64,000 nt of DNA. It comes from Periconia sp. R9002. Taxonomy: Eukaryota > Ascomycota > Dothideomycetes > Pleosporales > Periconiaceae. Both the position numbers and the translations under genes were made by a program. Below are positions 60,108 through 64,000 of the stretch, one piece after another. The stretch spans positions 1 through 64,000 of the forward strand of contig JAMAHW010000064.1 in NCBI GenBank assembly GCA_023627715.1. Reading direction: 5' to 3'. Within the stretch, counting starts at the first letter, position 1, and the number at the start of each line of letters is the position of its first letter. The notes below the pieces were generated by a model. That model saw only the letters and a program-made list of their open reading frames with translations. It had not been told where the DNA came from and searched no databases.

Positions 60108-62900
60108 ATGTCTTTCCCACATGCGCAACCATCAGGATCAGGCGGTCCCGCCAAGCTCGCCATTCCGCGACTCCCCAAAAAACAGCGCCAGGAGCCGCCA
60201 GCGAAACCCTCCACCGCGAAGAGGCCCAGGGTCTCTATGGCATGCAAGTCTTGTCGCATACGCAAAGTCAGATGCACCGGAGAAAGACCAACGTGTTTGA
60301 ATTGCCAAGAAAGCAACGAGCCATGTTCATATGACGAAACTAGGCGGAATCGTCTCAAGATGTGAGCAACGGATTGAAATGATCGCAGCAGTCGGCGGGG
60401 TACTGACCTCTATCAGGGCAACAGACCAGATCGAGGACATGAAAGCCCTGTTACAGGACCTTCGGGGTCGTGCTAACGACCAGGACAGACACAAAATCAA
60501 TATCGTATTAGCACAGGTATGTTCTTGTTTCATCCGTTGTCCCGGTACCGTGGAGAATGACCTAATGTGCCTAAGATTTTGGACCAAGACGTAGCGATGC
60601 ATGATTCGATTGAGGCTCCTAATTCTCAGCAACTTGATACAGAGAGCAACGTCCATGCGCACTCATCACCCCATGAAAACGCTGATACCATGGAAGACGA
60701 TCTTTCCCAGGAGCACGACTTCCAAACGACTGGATTTGTCGGAAAAGGCTCGGAGATCCAATTGTTACGTCGACTACAGTTGAAGGCCAGCCATATCGAA
60801 GTATCACCAGCCAGACAGGGGGGTTTCCACTTAGATCTCCGCACCAATGTTGATACGAGCGCTACGCAAAATAACCTTCAAGGTCAGGAATATCATCATC
60901 AATATCAGGGGTCTCCAAGTAGGAGGAATACAAATTTTTCGACCTTTTATCTGGATAGCGATGATCTTTATCCCGACCTTTCGGTCCAACCATTCGATCT
61001 TCCACCACGTGAGACGGCTGAACGTCTTCTGGAAACCTATCTGATGACAGTCCAGCCTACCTATCCGATCCTTGCTGAACCGCCTTTCAAAGCCCAGTTT
61101 CAACAACTGTATCAATCTCCTCCGCATTATTCCTCGAATGTATCTAGTAAGTGGCTAGGGCTACTCAATCTTGTTTTCGCAATTGGAAGGAGGCATGCGG
61201 ACTTGATAGAGGAACCCCGGACATCGGAAGATTACGACCATCATGTCTACTGGTCTCGCGCCCATGCTCTGGGACTTGAAGGGTTTCACTCAGTAGGGCA
61301 CGCGGACGTTACGCAAATTCAGAGCACTGGCCTCTTAGCGCTGTATCTCTTGTCCATAGGGCATGTGAATCGGTAAGGCGTCTTCGATCCCTCGCCGTTA
61401 CTTTACTGACTGGGTGAATATAGAGCGTGGGTGATTGTGGGGACTTCTCTACGGCTTACACACGCGCTTGGTCTACATGTCAAAAACGAGAATAGGAATT
61501 CCACTTCCGCGCAGAAAGAGATATGGTTGCGAATGTGGTGGGGCGTATATTGTCTCGAGGGACAACTCTGTACCATCGTCGGCCGGCCGAATTTTGTCAA
61601 CGAAAGCTATTGTTCGGCATCGTTACCAGTAGCTCTTTCGACTGACCAATTATCAGATGAAGCCCTGGTGCAAAACCGCTATGAGGAACGCAGGGAACCC
61701 GCATTTCGCCCGAAGGAGCATCGTAAGGACGCACTGGATCCTGGCCGCTCCACCGCGGGCTCGCACTTGAAGTGCATGATCCTTCTCAGCATGATTACGC
61801 AAAGAGTCATGCACGAGCTGTATTCCAGTGCATCCGTCACCAAATCCTGGACGCATACACAGCAATCCATCACGAGATTGAACCACCAGCTCGAGAATTG
61901 GGTAGGGGACCTTCCATCCGAACTCAATTTCAGACTGAGCGTCGACGACGAAAATTCCACACTCGAACGCGAACGCCTAATTCTCAACGTGGCCTACATC
62001 TCCGCCAAAATCCTTATCACCCGCCCATGCGTATGCAGACACGGCAGCCACGAGGGTGGAGTCCCAGAAAGCTTCAACAAACAAACCGCGCGAGCCTGTG
62101 TGCAGGCCGCAAAAGACCTGATGACGCTCCTACCCGCGCAAAAAGACGCCTCCTATTTCTACAAAATGGGCCAATGGTGGTTGGTCACTCACAGCCTCAT
62201 GCAAGCCCTCATCGTGCTCCTCCTCGAAATGTCGTACGGAACCTTCCCCGAGGACGGCGACGAAATCCTCATCTCGATCAAAAAGCTCATCCGCCCGCTC
62301 CGCGTCATGGGCAGGAACAACACCGTCGCGGAGCGCGCTTACACCGTCGCATTCCAAGTCCTACGTAAAATCGCCATCAAGCTCAACGCAGAAATCTCGG
62401 ACCTTATCAACGAGGACATTGAATTCTCAGGCCCGACCACCACCTCGACTCCTACTTTTAACCCCCAGCAAGTCCAAACCACCATCATCAACCCCATCGA
62501 CCCCTCCCACCTTTCTTCCACCGCCTCCACCACCACCACCACCTCCTCGTCCTCCAACATCCCCCTCCTCCCACCATCCTTCACAGACCCACATCACACC
62601 CCCTTCACCACCGCCACGCAAAATTCCCAGGATCCTGGGCTGTGGAGCGACTTTTACAACAACCAAACTGGCCAGTTTTCCATGTTTTACACCCCCACAC
62701 CTGCCGTCACCAGCAGTGCTACCAACTTTCCACAGCAACAACAACAACAACAAGAACAGTACCCGAACGCGAGTACGGGTTCTTTACCCGGACAGCAAAG
62801 TTCGCAGCAGACGTATCAGCAGTTTGATTCGTCGTTTAATAATCCGTTCATGACGGTTTTTGATGAGGAGAATCCGGTGAGGTTTGGGCAGAGTATGTGA
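60108..62900 (+). CDS. Zn2Cys6 transcription factor with fungal-specific middle domain
   Basis: Four exons (60108-60361, 60417-60516, 60576-61372, 61424-62900) join in phase to 875 residues. The zinc cluster follows a basic stretch (KRPRVSMACKSCRIRKVRC, then CLNCQESNEPC) near residues 45-75. A coiled-coil-like helix follows (QIEDMKALLQDLRGRAND). The fungal transcription-factor domain occupies about 225-620: LLNLVFAIGRRHADL, then GTSLRLTHALGLH with WLRMWWGVYCLEGQLC. The C-terminus is Thr/Ser/Pro/Gln-rich with a Q7 run, a likely activation region. The target genes are unknown. It lies more than 12 kb from the biosynthetic cluster, with conserved genes between, so I do not assign it to the pathway. 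Gene structure is well supported, and no break is seen. Confidence 0.92.
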
Positions 62901-63414
62901 AATGGGTTGGAAGAGTGGGGGGTCTTGGGTGGGATGGGGAATGGGTGGGCGTGTGTATGTGTGGATGAAGCTGGGGTGGTTTTGAGGGTAAGGATGAAGG
63001 GTTAAGGTTAGTGTTGGAATTGGGTTGGTGGAAAGATGCGGGAGAGAAATACTACATGTACCACATGTACTTGAGTTACGTAGTTGATGCTTGGAAAGCA
63101 TTATATAACGAGGAAAATTATGAAATAATGATCAACGATATAATTCTTTTTTTGCTTCTGCGAAGTTGTATGATATATACTCAAATATACATTATCAAAT
63201 AACGTTCCTCACGAGATTCGGGATCTCACGTTGACGAAATGAAGAATTATTTGTAAGCAGATGGATCGATGATGTACCACGGAATTCCGACGTCCAGTAC
63301 CTACTCCCATGCCTCAATCACACCCATACCAAATCGTCGTCATACCAATTTCTCTCCCCCCACAATTCCATCCGAAAAAAAAAAACTTCCCGTCTTGCAG
63401 CATAACCTCTCAAA
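62901..63414. other. Intergenic
   Basis: 514 bp between two regulator genes on the same strand. The first 100 bases are G/T-rich; no gene or repeat is recognised. Confidence 0.55.
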
Positions 63415-64000
63415 ATGGAGGAACCAAGGAGCCAGCGAAGCACACTGCACTGCCCCGTCTGTAACAAGCCCTACACTAACGTCACCAACGGTATGGCTTT
63501 AACTAACCGAAGCGTAAGAGCAAACCTAAACTAAACATGAATGCAGCACGGGCCAAAACTAGACATCTCTCGTATTGCCGGAAGAAATACCAATTAGGTG
63601 CTGTGCCTAGAAGGAAGGCATGTGACGAATGTGTAAAATCCAAGGTTCGCTGTACTGCGCGGGATCCTAGTGGGTGCGTGCGATGCGCTGAGAGGGGTGT
63701 TATGTGCAGTTTTCAAGCAAGAGGCAGGCAGGGTAAGGGTGAGGGGGGTGTTTCGTTTGGGGGAGTTACGGGCTCGTTGGACATCTCCGATGTAGATGTT
63801 CCGGTCCCGGCTATGAACGACGCCGTGCCTGACCTGAACAGTTCTTGGGTTGACACTGAATTGACCAGGGACAGTACTATGCCCTTTACAACTCTAAATT
63901 GGGAAAACGGATTATTTGATCCCGGATGGTCTTCAGCGACCAACCTACCGACTGACTTGACCCAAGACTACGCCCTGGAATCCCATATCGACACCTCCCT
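63415..64000 (+). CDS. Zn2Cys6 regulator with an N-terminal C2H2-like finger (cut by window end)
   Basis: The ATG at 63415 opens exon 1 (to 63490). A 56-bp intron (63491-63546, GTATGG, CTAAAC, GCAG) joins in phase to exon 2, which runs off the window. The first 40 residues hold a C2H2-like finger: HCPVCNKPYTNVTN, then HLSYCRKK, where a cysteine takes the place of the last histidine. Directly after comes a full Zn2Cys6 cluster: RKACDECVKSKVRC with CVRCAERGVMC. Paired C2H2/C6 fingers are a minor but recurring class among filamentous fungi, and the last finger often has the H-x-C form. An acidic Asp/Asn-rich stretch follows. The middle homology domain would lie beyond the window. Target genes are unknown. 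Confidence 0.85.

Noticed and set aside
1..64000. CRISPR arrays, prokaryotic operons, riboswitches or viral genes
   Set aside because: No regularly spaced repeats and no such genes were seen; the intron-rich gene structure is fungal.

Overview
The window comes from a filamentous ascomycete (Pezizomycotina). Genes are split by short GT-AG introns of about 47-130 bp with CTAAC/CTGAC-like branch sites. It carries families typical of these fungi: a HET protein, DUF7580 and DUF7730-like proteins, several Zn2Cys6 regulators, a highly reducing polyketide synthase and a SIP5 homologue. Dothideomycetes is a reasonable guess, but nothing in the sequence proves the class.

Layout. 1-12,700 is accessory DNA: a G/T-rich stretch, a HET gene, an intron-containing tRNA-Ala(CGC), a DUF7580 gene, a very large zinc-finger/SH3 gene and a four-exon secreted cysteine-rich protein. 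16,294-19,095 is an MscS-type channel with an EF-hand. About 20,985-47,566 is a biosynthetic cluster: Zn2Cys6 regulator, highly reducing PKS, aminodeoxychorismate (PABA-branch) synthase, arylamine N-acetyltransferase (NAT), LovC-type trans-acting enoyl reductase, P450, AflR-like regulator and FAD aromatic monooxygenase. 48,900-64,000 is mostly conserved genes (secreted aldose 1-epimerase, SIP5, PLP-homeostasis protein) plus two more Zn2Cys6 regulators, the last cut by the window edge.

How the cluster may work (inference). The PKS has KS-AT-DH-MT-ER-KR-ACP and no release domain. Its ER has lost the glycine-rich NADPH motif, which fits the stand-alone enoyl reductase. The chorismate enzyme has the PIKGT lysine of PabB-type synthases, so it should feed 4-aminobenzoate or a relative. 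The NAT keeps its Cys-His-Asp triad and could move the finished acyl chain from the ACP onto that arylamine, as RifF-type amide synthases do. P450 and FMO would tailor the product. Four promoter regions serving these genes share a CGGCGGTG-like motif, which supports co-regulation. The ACP lies in a different frame from the rest of the PKS, next to a GC dinucleotide run, and this must be resolved before the cluster is called functional.

A second structural theme is a short dispersed repeat (core ATACCCAGGGTAGCAATA) present at least four times. Two copies bracket the first Zn2Cys6 regulator.
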